Assembly (NCBI RefSeq): GCF_013415325.1
Contig: NZ_JACBYE010000025.1
Location: 1 to 61,822 of the forward strand
DNA length: 61,822 nt
Source: Sanguibacter inulinus
GTDB taxonomy: Bacteria; Actinomycetota; Actinomycetes; Actinomycetales; Cellulomonadaceae
Direction: 5' to 3'
Position 1 is the stretch's first letter; the number at the start of each line of letters is the position of its first letter. Under the pieces are notes generated by a model that was not told where the DNA came from, searched no databases, and worked only from the letters and a program-made list of their open reading frames with translations. A program made the translations under genes and the position numbers. This document shows positions 31,626-41,852 of this stretch, one piece after another.

Positions 31626-32456
31626 ATGACCGCAGCCCACGCCCGCCGTTATCTCATGTGCCGTCCGGAGTACTTCACGGTGAGCTACGAGATCAACCCG
31701 TGGATGGACGTGAGCCGCCCGACGGACACGGCGCGCGCCGTGGAGCAGTGGGAGCGTCTGCGCGACGTGTACCTCGACCTCGGGCACACCGTCGACCTCG
31801 TCGAGCCCGTGCCGGGGCTCCCGGACATGGTCTACGCGGCGAACGGTGCGACTGTCGTCGACGGTGTCGTCTACAGCGCCCTGTTCACCCACCCCGAGCG
31901 TGCCCCCGAGGCCGCCGTCTACCTGCGGTGGTTCGCCGAGAACGGCTTCGAGGTGCACGACGCCCTCGAGCGCAACGAGGGCGAGGGCGACATCCTCACG
32001 GTCGGCCCCCTCTCCCTCGCCGGGACGGGCTTCCGCACCGACACGGCCGCGCACGCCGAGGCTGCGAGGCTCTGGGGCCGCGAGGTCGTGACCCTCGAGC
32101 TCGTCGACCCGCGGTTCTACCACCTCGACACCGCGCTCACAGTCCTCGAGGGCTCCGAGGGCGGCACCACCCCCGGCAAGGTCGCATACTACCCGGACGC
32201 CTTCTCGGCCGAGAGCCGCGCGGTCTTGGCGGACCTCTTCCCCGACGCCGTCCACGCCGCCGAGTCCGACGCGACGGTCCTCGGGCTCAACGCCGTCTCC
32301 GACGGCCACCACGTGATCCTCAACCCCGCCGCCACGCGCCTCCAGGCGCAGCTGAGCGAGCGCGGCTACGAACCGATCGGCGTCGACACGACCGAGCTGC
32401 TGCTCGGTGGAGGCGGCGCGAAGTGCTGCACGCTCGAGATCCGGGCGGCGGGCTGA
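31626..32456 (+). CDS. Dimethylarginine dimethylaminohydrolase (DDAH) / guanidino-group hydrolase
   Basis: A 276-residue enzyme of the pentein (amidinotransferase) fold. Key parts are MCRPEYFTVSYEINPWMD, ANGATVVDGVVYSALF, the His in RFYHLDTALTVL, and the catalytic Cys in the C-terminal GGGGAKCCTLEI (Cys267 or 268). DDAH hydrolyses methylated arginines to citrulline and a methylamine; actinobacterial homologues beside rocD may use related guanidino compounds. ATG 31626 follows GAGGAG. The rocD gene begins 12 bp after its stop, so they form an arginine/ornithine catabolic operon. Confidence 0.87.
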   Translation: MTAAHARRYLMCRPEYFTVSYEINPWMDVSRPTDTARAVEQWERLRDVYLDLGHTVDLVEPVPGLPDMVYAANGATVVDGVVYSALFTHPERAPEAAVYLRWFAENGFEVHDALERNEGEGDILTVGPLSLAGTGFRTDTAAHAEAARLWGREVVTLELVDPRFYHLDTALTVLEGSEGGTTPGKVAYYPDAFSAESRAVLADLFPDAVHAAESDATVLGLNAVSDGHHVILNPAATRLQAQLSERGYEPIGVDTTELLLGGGGAKCCTLEIRAAG

Positions 32457-32468
32457 GAGGAGCCGACC

Positions 32469-33683
32469 ATGGACGGGACGCACGTCGAGACCAGAGACCA
32501 CCTGGTGCACAACTACGCGCCGCTCCCGGTCACGGTCGCGCACGGCGAGGGCTCGTGGGTCACGGACACCGACGGTCGCCGGTACCTGGACCTGCTCTCC
32601 GGCTACTCGGCGCTCAACTTCGGGCACAGGCACCCGACCCTCGTGGCGGCTGCGGTCGAACAGCTCGGACGCGTGACGCTGACGTCGCGCGCCTTCGACA
32701 ACGACCAGCTCGGCCCCTTCGCGGACGAGCTCTGCGCCCTGGTCGGCGACTCGCTCGCCCTCGAGGGCACCCACGCCGCGATGCTGCCGATGAACACCGG
32801 CGCAGAGGCCGTCGAGACCGCGGTCAAGGCGGTCCGCAAGTGGGGCCACAGGCGCGGGATCGCCGAGCCGACGATCATCGTCGCGCGCGACAACTTCCAC
32901 GGGCGCACCACGACGGTCGTGTCCTTCTCGACCGACGACGAGGCCCGCGAGGGCTATGGCCCCTTCACCCCGGGCTTCCGCGTCGTCCCCTACGGAGACG
33001 CCGAGGCCGTCGCGGCGGCCGTCGACGAGACCACAGTCGCGGTGCTCATGGAGCCGATCCAGGGCGAGGCCGGTGTGGTCGTGCCCCCGCCAGGCTTCTG
33101 GGCCTCGCTGCGGACGGTCTGCGACGACGCCGGGATCTTGCTCGTCGCCGACGAGATCCAGTCCGGGCTCGGTCGCACAGGGACGACTCTCGCGTGCGAG
33201 CTCTGGAACGTCCGCCCCGACCTCGTGACCCTCGGCAAGGCGCTCGGTGGCGGGATCTTGCCTGTGAGCGCTGTCGTCGGACGCTCCGACGTCCTCGACG
33301 TCTTCACCCCGGGCACCCACGGCTCGACCTTCGGGGGCAACCCGCTCGCCTGCGCCGTGGGTCGCGCCGTCGTGAGGCTCCTCGACACCGGTGAGGTCCA
33401 GGAGCGTGCCGCGGAGCTCGGTGACCATCTCCAGCTGCGTCTGGACGAGATGGTCGAGTCCGAGCTGCTCACCGAGGTCCGGGGCGCGGGCCTGTGGGCC
33501 GGGGTCGACCTGCCGCCGACGTGGGAGTCGGGCCGAGAGCTCTGCCTCGCCCTGCGCGACGCGGGCGTGCTCGCCAAGGACACGCACGGCACCACGATCC
33601 GGCTCGCTCCCCCGCTGACCATCACCCTGGACGACCTCGATCTCGGTCTCGACAGGCTGCGGGACGTCCTCGCGACCCGCTGA
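32469..33683 (+). CDS. rocD: Ornithine aminotransferase
   Basis: A 404-residue class III PLP aminotransferase that moves the delta-amino group of ornithine to 2-oxoglutarate, giving glutamate semialdehyde. It has [17 protein letters not shown] (substrate/PLP loop), Asp228 in [10 protein letters not shown], and the Schiff-base Lys257 in [11 protein letters not shown]. The early VHNYAPLPV and [13 protein letters not shown] are typical of ornithine aminotransferases. The upstream DDAH gene supports a role in arginine-derived nitrogen supply. Confidence 0.92.
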   Translation: MDGTHVETRDHLVHNYAPLPVTVAHGEGSWVTDTDGRRYLDLLSGYSALNFGHRHPTLVAAAVEQLGRVTLTSRAFDNDQLGPFADELCALVGDSLALEGTHAAMLPMNTGAEAVETAVKAVRKWGHRRGIAEPTIIVARDNFHGRTTTVVSFSTDDEAREGYGPFTPGFRVVPYGDAEAVAAAVDETTVAVLMEPIQGEAGVVVPPPGFWASLRTVCDDAGILLVADEIQSGLGRTGTTLACELWNVRPDLVTLGKALGGGILPVSAVVGRSDVLDVFTPGTHGSTFGGNPLACAVGRAVVRLLDTGEVQERAAELGDHLQLRLDEMVESELLTEVRGAGLWAGVDLPPTWESGRELCLALRDAGVLAKDTHGTTIRLAPPLTITLDDLDLGLDRLRDVLATR

Positions 33684-33751
33684 CCTGGACCCGCACAACT
33701 GCGCAAGAAAGAAGTAGCCGCCCCTCACAGCCGAGGCACAGGATGGTCGCC

Positions 33752-34759
33752 ATGACCTCCTACGCGATCGAGGCTCACGGGCTCGTCAAGCACTTCGGCA
33801 CGACGCGTGCGGTCGACGGCATCGACCTCGCCGTCCCCGCCGGCACCGTCTACGGTGTGCTCGGACCCAACGGAGCCGGCAAGACGACAGCCGTCCGCAT
33901 GCTCGCCACCCTGCTGCGCCCCGACGCGGGCAGCGCGAGCATCTTGGGGCACGACATCCTCCGCGAGGCCGACACCGTCCGCAGCCTCGTCGGGCTCACG
34001 GGGCAGTACGCCTCGGTCGACGAAGACCTCACGGGCGCCGAGAACCTCATGGTGCTCGCGCGCCTCTACGGCTTCACGCGGGCTGCCGCTCGACGACGTG
34101 GGGCCGACCTGCTCGAGGCCTTCGACCTCACGGAGGCGGCCGGCAAGCAGGTCAAGACGTACTCGGGCGGCATGCGACGCCGGATCGACCTCGCGGCGAG
34201 CCTGGTCATGAGCCCGTCCGTGCTGTTCCTCGACGAACCCACCACCGGGCTCGACCCGCGCAGCCGCAACGACGTTTGGGACATCGTCCGGGTGCTCGTC
34301 GCCGACGGTGCCACCGTCCTGCTGACCACCCAGTACCTCGAAGAGGCCGACCAGCTCGCGAACCGCATCGCCGTGGTCGACCACGGGAAGGTGATCGCCG
34401 AGGGCACCGCCCCCGAGCTCAAGAGCTCTGTCGGCTCAGGCTCGGTCCAGCTGCGTCTCGCCGACCAGAGCCGCCGGGACGAGGCGGCGCGGATCGTCGC
34501 CGCGCTGCTCGGTGACCCGGAAGCCGTCTCGTTGTCCCCCGACCCGTCAGCGCTCTCGGCCCGCATCGACAGCAGCGCCGACGGCTCCGCGCAGGCGTAC
34601 CAGATCCTCCCCCGCCTCCACGAGGCGGGGATCCACGTGCCCGAGTTCTCGCTCGGCCAGCCGAGCCTCGACGAGGTGTTCCTCGCCCTCACAGGTCAGC
34701 CGACCGACCCCACGAGCCCGGCAGACGCCGAGCAGCCCTCCGAGGAGGCCACCTCATGA
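33752..34759 (+). CDS. ABC exporter ATPase (DrrA family)
   Basis: A ~335-residue ATPase. Walker A is [10 protein letters not shown], signature YSGGMRRR, Walker [14 protein letters not shown], followed by [14 protein letters not shown] and a C-terminal DrrA-type domain ending [14 protein letters not shown]. DrrA-DrrB pairs export drugs such as anthracyclines; many actinobacteria carry several of unknown substrate. ATG 33752 is preferred to ATG 33743, which lies too close to the AGGA. It overlaps the permease gene by 4 bases. Confidence 0.9.
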   Translation: MTSYAIEAHGLVKHFGTTRAVDGIDLAVPAGTVYGVLGPNGAGKTTAVRMLATLLRPDAGSASILGHDILREADTVRSLVGLTGQYASVDEDLTGAENLMVLARLYGFTRAAARRRGADLLEAFDLTEAAGKQVKTYSGGMRRRIDLAASLVMSPSVLFLDEPTTGLDPRSRNDVWDIVRVLVADGATVLLTTQYLEEADQLANRIAVVDHGKVIAEGTAPELKSSVGSGSVQLRLADQSRRDEAARIVAALLGDPEAVSLSPDPSALSARIDSSADGSAQAYQILPRLHEAGIHVPEFSLGQPSLDEVFLALTGQPTDPTSPADAEQPSEEATS

Positions 34760-35589
34760 GCACCACCGACAGCCCGACGACGTCGGCCACCACGCTGCGG
34801 TCCGCGGTATCCCTCGACAGCCGTCCCACTCGCCCCTCGGCGATCGAGAACACCCTGACCTTCGCCTGGCGGGCCCTGCTGAAGATCAAGCACGTGCCCG
34901 AGCAGCTGTTCGACGTCACGCTCACGCCGATCATCTTCACGCTGATGTTCACGTATCTCTTCGGCGGGGCGATCGCCGGCGACACCGCGACCTACCTGCG
35001 GTTCTTGCTGCCCGGCATCCTCGTCCAGACCGTCCTCATCATCACCGTGTACACGGGGTTCACACTTAACACGGACATCACCAAGGGCGTCTTCGACAGG
35101 TTCAGGTCGCTGCCCATCTGGCGTCCGGCCCCGATCGTCGGAGCACTGCTCGGCGACACCGTGCGCTACACGATCGCCTCGGTCATCACCATCGGCCTCG
35201 GGCTCGTCCTGGGCTACAGGCCGGACGGAGGGCTGCCCGGGACGCTGGCGGCCGTGGCGCTGCTGCTCGTCTTCGCCTTCTCGCTCAGCTGGATCTTCAC
35301 CATCTTCGGCCTGCTGATGCGCACGCCCAACGCTGTCATGGGGGTCTCGATGCTCATCCTCATGCCGCTGACCTTCGCGTCGAACATCTTCGTCGACCCG
35401 GCGACCATGCCGTCGGCGCTGCGAGCTGTCGTGGACGTCAACCCGGTGACCCACCTCGTCACGGCCATCCGCGGGCTGATGGGTGGCACCGCCCAGTTCG
35501 GCGACGTCGTCTGGGTGCTCGTCGCCGCTGCGGCCCTCACCCTCGTGTTCGCGCCGATCACCATGCGGCTCTACCGCACCAAGAACTGA
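34756..35589 (+). CDS. ABC-2 type permease (DrrB family)
   Basis: A 277-residue partner of the upstream ATPase. About 30 variable residues precede [27 protein letters not shown]-like sequence (membrane entry), and then six hydrophobic segments follow. [23 protein letters not shown] is the conserved ABC-2 loop. Together two ATPases and two permeases would form the exporter. Substrate unknown; there is no adjacent regulator. Confidence 0.88.
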   Translation: MSTTDSPTTSATTLRSAVSLDSRPTRPSAIENTLTFAWRALLKIKHVPEQLFDVTLTPIIFTLMFTYLFGGAIAGDTATYLRFLLPGILVQTVLIITVYTGFTLNTDITKGVFDRFRSLPIWRPAPIVGALLGDTVRYTIASVITIGLGLVLGYRPDGGLPGTLAAVALLLVFAFSLSWIFTIFGLLMRTPNAVMGVSMLILMPLTFASNIFVDPATMPSALRAVVDVNPVTHLVTAIRGLMGGTAQFGDVVWVLVAAAALTLVFAPITMRLYRTKN

Positions 35590-35631
35590 GCACCAGCCCA
35601 GCGCGAGGTCCGGTCGAGACGCCGTGCGGGG

Positions 35632-35661
35632 GCGGCCGGGCCGGACCTCTCGTCCGGCCGC
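35632..35661. terminator. Hairpin between the exporter and the stress protein
   Basis: GCGGCCGG/CCGGCCGC with a 14-base loop; an alternative stem GAGGTCCGG (35605-35613) with CCGGACCTC (35641-35649) overlaps it. The position between convergent genes suits a shared terminator. Confidence 0.4.
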
Positions 35662-35664
35662 GGG

Positions 35665-36582
35665 TCAGTCCGCGGGGATCTCGCAGTGCTTGTTGACGAC
35701 CATCACGGGGCAGGTGGAGTGGTGCAGCACGGCCTGGCTCGTCGAGCCGAGGAGGAGACCTGCGAAGCCTCCCCGCCCTCGGGAGCCGACGACCAGGAGA
35801 TCGCTCGCCTCGGAGAACTCGGTGAGCAGCTCGGCGCCGCTGCCGTCGAGCACGATGCGGCGCACGACGGTGCCGGGGTGCGCCGCCTCGGCCTTGTCGA
35901 CGATCGAGTTCAGCGCGTCGGTGACGTCGGCGAGCACCTGCTCGTGGTCGATCGCTGCCGGCAGCCAGGCGAGCATGCCCGCGCCCGATCCAACAGGGAC
36001 TCCCGCGACGGCGACGATCTCGGCACCCCAGAGGTTCGCCTGGTGGATCGCGGCGTGCAGAGCCCCGTAGGCCGACGGTGAGCCGTCGACCCCCACCACG
36101 ACGCGCTTCATCGGGTGGGTCGGGACGCTCGCGTCGGGGTCGCCGCTGCCGCGGTAGGGCACCACGACGGTCGGGCAGTGCCCGTGCGCCGGGAGCGCCG
36201 AGGAGACCGTGCCGAGCAGGCGCTCTGCGAAGCCACCGCGCCCACGGGTGCCCACGACGGCGAGGGAGAAGTCCTTGGAGCGCTCGACGAGCACCCCGGC
36301 CGCGTCGCCGGCGGCGAGCTCGGTCGTCAGCGTGACGCCGGAGCGGGCTGCACGCTCACGGGCGTCGTCGAGCACCGAACGAGCGCCGTCCTGGATCGCG
36401 TTGTCGTCGAGCGCTGCGTACCCGCCGTCGAGGGAGGCCGCCGCGAAGGACGGGAGGGAGTACGAGCAGACCGCGGTGATCGGCTGACCTGATCTCGACG
36501 CGTGGGCGATGGCCCAGTCGAGCGCGTGGAGGCTCGAGACCGAGCCGTCGACACCGACGAGGATGGCATCTGAGTGCGACAT
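35665..36582 (-). CDS. Tandem-domain universal stress protein
   Basis: A 305-residue protein with two UspA domains (about 1-145 and 155-300). Each starts with a typical first strand (ILVGVDGSVSS, VVVGVDGSPSA) and carries the ATP-binding motif G-2x-G-9x-G-S/T (GTRGRGGFAERLLGTVSS and GSRGRGGFAGLLLGSTSQ). Such proteins respond to hypoxia, starvation and other stress. ATG 36582 is fixed by a perfect GGAGGAG seven bases upstream. Confidence 0.93.
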   Translation of the reverse strand: MSHSDAILVGVDGSVSSLHALDWAIAHASRSGQPITAVCSYSLPSFAAASLDGGYAALDDNAIQDGARSVLDDARERAARSGVTLTTELAAGDAAGVLVERSKDFSLAVVGTRGRGGFAERLLGTVSSALPAHGHCPTVVVPYRGSGDPDASVPTHPMKRVVVGVDGSPSAYGALHAAIHQANLWGAEIVAVAGVPVGSGAGMLAWLPAAIDHEQVLADVTDALNSIVDKAEAAHPGTVVRRIVLDGSGAELLTEFSEASDLLVVGSRGRGGFAGLLLGSTSQAVLHHSTCPVMVVNKHCEIPAD

Positions 36583-36695
36583 GGCGTTCTCCTCCTGCAT
36601 CACGGACAAGCGGCGGTGCTTGTCCCGTACATTACCCGCTCATGACGCTGAGAACACGTTCGGCGGCCCCGCGAGATTCACGAGCGTCGCGGACG

Positions 36696-36734
36696 CACGA
36701 GAGCCCGGACCGCAGTGCGGTCCGGGCTCTCGTG
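36696..36734 (-). terminator. Terminator of the NlpC/P60 gene
   Basis: A 19-bp perfect inverted repeat, 31 bp beyond the stop of the NlpC/P60 gene on the minus strand. Confidence 0.88.
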
Positions 36735-36764
36735 GCGAGGCGTCTGCCGAGGCAGGACGACGTG

Positions 36765-37595
36765 TCAGCCGATGCGGATGAACGTCGGGTTGGACTGCCA
36801 GATCTCACGGAACTGGATCGTCTTGCCGGGGCGCGGTGCGTCGATCTGCGAGTTGCCACCCGCGTAGATCGCGATGTGCCCGGGCGAGTAGATCAGGTCG
36901 CCAGGCTGGGCGTCGGCGCGGGACACGACGGTGCCGGCCGAGGCCTGGGCACCAGAGGTGCGCGGCAGGTTGATGCCGAGCTGGGCGAAGACGTACGAGG
37001 TGAAGCCCGAGCAGTCGAAGCCGTCGGGGGTGGTGCCACCCGAGACGTACGGCACGCCGACGTAGCGACCAGCGACGTCGAGGATGGCCGAGCCGCTCGC
37101 GGAGGCGGGGACCGGCGCTGCAGCCTCGACAGGAGCCTCGGCGGCGACCTCAGAGGTCGAATCCGTGGACTCGGTCTGCGTGTCAGCAGAGATCGAGGTG
37201 CGCTCGGCGGTGCGCGAGGCGGCTGCAGGAGCGCGGACGGGCTCCGGCTCCGGCTCGGGCTCGGGCGCCGGGGTGACGACCATGTCGGTCTGCTCGACGG
37301 TCCAGGAGGCGTCGGCGGCGACAGTCACGGCCGGAGCCGTGCTGAGCGCGGCACGAGCCTCGGCCTTGAGCGACGCGACGTCGACGGTCGCGACCGAGGC
37401 GTCAGAGGGGAGGGGGGCTGCCGAGGCAGAGGTGGCACCCATCAGGGAGACGATGAGGCCAGAGGACGCAGCCACGAGGGCCGTCCGGCGTCCGACGGTT
37501 GCTGCGTTCTCGCTGGCCACGGAGGCGATCGAGGTCAGCGGCGCCAAGGGACGCCGTGCCGCGCGGTGGCGGGCACGAGCAGTGCTAGTAGTCAC
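36765..37595 (-). CDS. Secreted NlpC/P60 peptidoglycan endopeptidase
   Basis: A 276-residue secreted hydrolase. The signal segment TALVASSGLIVSLMGATSASA (about residues 39-60) is followed by a long Ala/Pro/Glu-rich linker (~65-165) and the NlpC/P60 domain: catalytic Cys in GFDCSGFTSYVF, His in SPGHIAIYAG. It cuts cell-wall peptides, probably D-Glu-mDAP/Lys bonds. No LysM or SH3b domain is visible. GTG 37595 has GGAGAG upstream. A c-di-AMP riboswitch precedes it, fitting the known control of cell-wall hydrolases by this nucleotide. Confidence 0.92.
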   Translation of the reverse strand: MTTSTARARHRAARRPLAPLTSIASVASENAATVGRRTALVAASSGLIVSLMGATSASAAPLPSDASVATVDVASLKAEARAALSTAPAVTVAADASWTVEQTDMVVTPAPEPEPEPEPVRAPAAASRTAERTSISADTQTESTDSTSEVAAEAPVEAAAPVPASASGSAILDVAGRYVGVPYVSGGTTPDGFDCSGFTSYVFAQLGINLPRTSGAQASAGTVVSRADAQPGDLIYSPGHIAIYAGGNSQIDAPRPGKTIQFREIWQSNPTFIRIG

Positions 37596-37610
37596 AAGTT
37601 CTCTCCAGTA

Positions 37611-37777
37611 CGCCTGCGAGGTCAGCTGTCGGGTTCGAGTAGGAGAACACTCGGCCTCACGACCGTCAGACGGTCGTGGGGCTTCACCCCAAGGACGCTG
37701 CGAGCAGCGCCCAGATTTGGGTCCCCCGTCCCTGCCATGCGGGTTGTCGGCGGCTCATGCAGTGGCAGGGTTAGGCG
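37611..37777 (-). ncRNA. c-di-AMP riboswitch (ydaO-yuaA type)
   Basis: The minus-strand leader carries the class landmarks in order: ATCGCCTAACCCTGCC at the 5' end, GGGGGACCCAAATCTGGG, GGGGTGAAGCCCC, a variable hairpin CGACCGTC-TGA-GACGGTCG-like, and the 3' core CGAACCCGACAGCTGACC then TCGCAGGCGT. P1 forms between CGCCT (37777-37773) and AGGCG (37615-37611). It ends 15 bases before the NlpC/P60 start region. In actinobacteria this riboswitch class usually turns wall-hydrolase genes off at high c-di-AMP. Confidence 0.88.
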
Positions 37778-37886
37778 ATCTGCACGAGCGCGTCTTCGGC
37801 ATGACTGCCTATGACGCTCCACGAAGGTACAACAGGTTTTCAGCAAATGTCACGCTCAGGTCACGAGAAATATTGTGACCCAGGTC

Positions 37887-38591
37887 TCACTCTGAGACGA
37901 AGATGTGGCGCGAGACCTCTTCGGGGAGGTCGAGCACCAGGTCAGCGCCTTCTGAGGTCACCGAGATACCGATGCCGGACTCCGTCCGGCCGACTGTGAT
38001 CTGCCCCCCAGGGACGACCCCGCTGCCTGCGAGACGCTCCAGGAGCTCGATGTCGGTCTGCAGGGGCTCGCCCAGGCGGGCCACGGTGGCCTCGAAGGAC
38101 TCGTCGGGGTGAGCCGTGACGGCCGCCTTGAGCGAGACCACGCCGTCGAGGAACCCGACCGCTGCGGCACCCTCGCCGAGCTCGACCAGACCCGGGATCG
38201 GGTTCCCGTACGGCGAGAAGTGCGGGTGGTCGAGGAGGTCGACGAGGCGCTTCTCTACGCGGTCGCTCATCACGTGCTCCCAGCGGCAGGCCTCTTCGTG
38301 GACGAAGGCCCAGTCGAGACCGATGACGTCGGTGAGCAGCCGTTCGGCCAGCCTGTGCTTGCGCATGACGCGCATGGCCTTGGTCTGGCCGACCTCGGTG
38401 AGCTCGAGGTGACGGTCGCCGCTGACGACGACGAGACCGTCGCGCTCCATGCGGGCGACGGTCTGCGAGACCGTCGGCCCCGAGTGCCCCAGACGCTCCG
38501 CGATGCGCGCCCGCAGCGGGACGATGCCCTCTTCGGCCAGCTCGTAGATGGTCCGCAGGTACATCTCGGTGGTGTCGATCAGGTCGCTCAC
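37887..38591 (-). CDS. DtxR/IdeR iron-dependent transcriptional regulator
   Basis: A 234-residue full-length DtxR-type repressor. Residues line up with C. diphtheriae DtxR number for number: ligands Met10, Cys102, Glu105, His106 (primary site) and His79, Glu83, His98 (ancillary site). The HTH (ARIAERLGHSGPTVSQTVARMERDGL, ~28-53) and the C-terminal SH3-like domain are present. With Fe(II) it should repress siderophore uptake; the iron box at 7143-7161 is one likely target in this window. GTG 38591 follows GGAGGAA; a longer upstream frame is not used. Confidence 0.92.
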   Translation of the reverse strand: MSDLIDTTEMYLRTIYELAEEGIVPLRARIAERLGHSGPTVSQTVARMERDGLVVVSGDRHLELTEVGQTKAMRVMRKHRLAERLLTDVIGLDWAFVHEEACRWEHVMSDRVEKRLVDLLDHPHFSPYGNPIPGLVELGEGAAAVGFLDGVVSLKAAVTAHPDESFEATVARLGEPLQTDIELLERLAGSGVVPGGQITVGRTESGIGISVTSEGADLVLDLPEEVSRHIFVSE

Positions 38592-38628
38592 GCGTTCCTC
38601 CAGTGCGTCAGGTGGCGCCGGACGACCC

Positions 38629-38652
38629 CGACGGGCTCCGAGGAGCCCGTCG
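38629..38652 (-). promoter_or_regulatory. Leader hairpin upstream of dtxR
   Basis: An 11-bp perfect stem with a 2-base loop, 38 bases upstream of the DtxR-type start. It could be a terminator or leader structure. Nothing more can be said. Confidence 0.3.
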
Positions 38653-38761
38653 AGAGGCACAGGGGTGCCGGCCGGAGCCGCTCAGGGCCCCGTCGCATCG
38701 TCCACACGTCTTCTCCGGACAGCCTATCTCGCCCTGCGCAGGCGCGGGGCGGGGGCCCTGA

Positions 38762-39907
<1,146 letters not shown>

Positions 39908-39932
39908 GCCCCACCTGCCGGGACGTCGACCG

Positions 39933-41294
39933 TCAGGTCGCGGTCGTGCGGTCTTTCGCCTCTTGGACGCCGAGGTCGTCGGCGACGTCGCGGCGGGCAT
40001 GGGCCTCGTCTGCGGGTCTGTGGACGGCGTCGGCCGAGGGTGCGTAGGTGACCTCGACGTGGGGGCGGTGGAACACCTGGTAGGTGACGGTGTAGTCCCA
40101 GTTCTTCTTGGTCCACAGCGCGGCACCTGCGGCCACGAGCAGCGCGGTGATCGAGCCGATGCCGATCGCCCAGCGGGCACCGTAGGTCTCCGCGATCCAC
40201 CCGACCACGGGCGAGCCGATCGGCGTGGCCCCGAGGAAGACCATCATGTAGAGCGCCATGACCCGGCCGCGCATCTGCGGCTCGGTCGACATCTGGATGG
40301 TCGAGTTCGCGGCCGTGAGCATGGTCAGGCTCGAGAACCCGACGGGGATGCTCATCAGCGCGTAGGTCCAGTAGGTCGGCATGATCGCCATCAGACCTGT
40401 CGAGACACCGAAGGCGAAGGCCGACCCGATGACGAGCCTCACCCGGGGACGCTCGCGGCGGGCAGCGAGGAGCGCACCGGCCAGGGACCCGATCGCGAGG
40501 ATGGACCCGAGGATCCCGTACTCCCCCGCACCCTTGCCGAACTCTGCCGTCGCCATGACGGCCGAGGTCAGCTGGAAGTTCAGGCCGAAGGTCGACACGA
40601 CGCAGACCACGCACATGATGACGACGATGTCGCTGCGGTTGCGCACGTACCTGACGCCCTCGCGGATCTGCCCCTTGGCCCGTGGGGCCACAGGCAGCCT
40701 GTTGAGCTCGCTCACGCGCATGCGGGTCATCGCGACGATCACCGCGGCGAAGGTCAGCCCGTTGATGATGAACATCCACCCCGGGCCGAAGGCGGCGATC
40801 AGCAGACCGGCCGCACCAGGACCGACGAGGCGCGCGGCGTTGAAGCCTGCGGAGTTGAGGCCCACGGCATTGGAGAGCTTCTCCTTGGGCACCATCTCGG
40901 CGACGAAGGTCTGACGCACAGGGTTGTCGATCGCCGTGACACAGCCGAGGAGCGCCGCGAAGACGTACACGTGCCAGAGCTCGGCGTGACCTGAGAGCAC
41001 GAGCGCGCCGAGGGCGAGGGCGAGCACGCCGAGGGCAGTCTGCGTGATGATCAGCAGCTTGCGGCGGTCGACGCGGTCGGCGAGCACACCGGCCCACGCC
41101 GAGAGCGCGAGGACGGGCAGGAACTGCAGCGCGGTGACGATGCCGACGGCGGTCCCCGAGTTGTCGGTGAGGACCGTGAGCACGAGCCAGTCCTGGGCCA
41201 CGCGCTGCATCCAGGTCCCGACGTTCGCCACGAGGGCGGCGCTGAACCAGAGTCTGTAGTTGTAGTACCTCAGGGAGGCGAAGGTAGGGCTCAT
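39933..41294 (-). CDS. MFS exporter (MFS_3/enterobactin-exporter-like)
   Basis: A 453-residue transporter with ~12 helices. Family marks are SLRYYNYRLWFSAALVANVGTWMQRVAQDWLVL at the start (no run is intact elsewhere), GVLADRVDRRKLL in loop 2-3, and DNPVRQTFVAEMV. The C-terminal ~55 residues are a charged cytoplasmic tail. Its ATG overlaps the MarR stop by 4 bases, so MarR probably represses this pump. Confidence 0.87.
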   Translation of the reverse strand: MSPTFASLRYYNYRLWFSAALVANVGTWMQRVAQDWLVLTVLTDNSGTAVGIVTALQFLPVLALSAWAGVLADRVDRRKLLIITQTALGVLALALGALVLSGHAELWHVYVFAALLGCVTAIDNPVRQTFVAEMVPKEKLSNAVGLNSAGFNAARLVGPGAAGLLIAAFGPGWMFIINGLTFAAVIVAMTRMRVSELNRLPVAPRAKGQIREGVRYVRNRSDIVVIMCVVCVVSTFGLNFQLTSAVMATAEFGKGAGEYGILGSILAIGSLAGALLAARRERPRVRLVIGSAFAFGVSTGLMAIMPTYWTYALMSIPVGFSSLTMLTAANSTIQMSTEPQMRGRVMALYMMVFLGATPIGSPVVGWIAETYGARWAIGIGSITALLVAAGAALWTKKNWDYTVTYQVFHRPHVEVTYAPSADAVHRPADEAHARRDVADDLGVQEAKDRTTAT

Positions 41295-41728
41295 CGACTG
41301 GCGATCCTCACGAGCAGCTCGCTCGCCGCTGCGAGCGTCTGCCGTTCTTCGGGGGTCAGCTGACCCAGGTTCTTGGTCAACCAGGCCTCGCGGCGTCGCC
41401 TGGTCTCTCTCACTTCGTCGCGGCCCGTCGTCGTCAGCTCGACGAGGACGAGCCTCTTGTCGGTCTCGTGCCCGACCTTGGTCACGAGTCCTAGCTCGGC
41501 GAGCGCGTTGACGGTGCGCGTCATCGACGGCGGGCGGATGTGCTCGTGGTCGGCGAGCGCGCCGGGCGTCATCGGGCCGTGCTTGTAGATCGTGGTGAGG
41601 ACTGCGAACTGTCCCTCGGGGAGGTCGGCCTCACCGCGCTGGCTCCGGAGTCGTCGGGAGATCCTGGTCAGCGCCACGCGGAGCTGGCCTCCGAGGGTCC
41701 CGGGGGCACAGGCGTCAGGTGTTGTCAC
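41291..41728 (-). CDS. MarR family transcriptional regulator
   Basis: A 145-residue MarR protein with the winged HTH MTPGALADHEHIRPPSMTRTVNALAELGLV (about 55-83) and the wing KVGHETDKRLVLVELT. GTG 41728 is the start, with AAGGAC upstream. A perfect palindrome at 41745-41761 lies 16 bp before it, an evident autoregulatory operator. It is translationally coupled to the downstream MFS exporter. Confidence 0.9.
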   Translation of the reverse strand: MTTPDACAPGTLGGQLRVALTRISRRLRSQRGEADLPEGQFAVLTTIYKHGPMTPGALADHEHIRPPSMTRTVNALAELGLVTKVGHETDKRLVLVELTTTGRDEVRETRRRREAWLTKNLGQLTPEERQTLAAASELLVRIASR

Positions 41729-41744
41729 TGTCCTTACCCTAACT

Positions 41745-41761
41745 CATTACCCTAGGTAATG
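41745..41761 (-). promoter_or_regulatory. MarR operator palindrome
   Basis: CATTACC-CTA-GGTAATG is a 7-bp perfect inverted repeat. A direct copy of TTACCCT lies 13 bp closer to the gene (41734-41740), so the site may be extended. It overlaps the promoter region of the MarR-MFS operon. Confidence 0.65.
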
Positions 41762-41852
41762 AAAGGGTCTGAGGGTGCGACGACGCCCCCGGACGGCTGG
41801 CCTGATCGGCCGCCTGGCAGACCTGGTCGGGTGCGCCGCTCGGCGCAGCGCG

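Noticed and set aside
35605-35623. A stretch resembling one 19-bp arm of the dispersed element
   Set aside because: Only about 13 of 19 positions match and there is no phased neighbour or inverted partner; it is better explained by the hairpin there.
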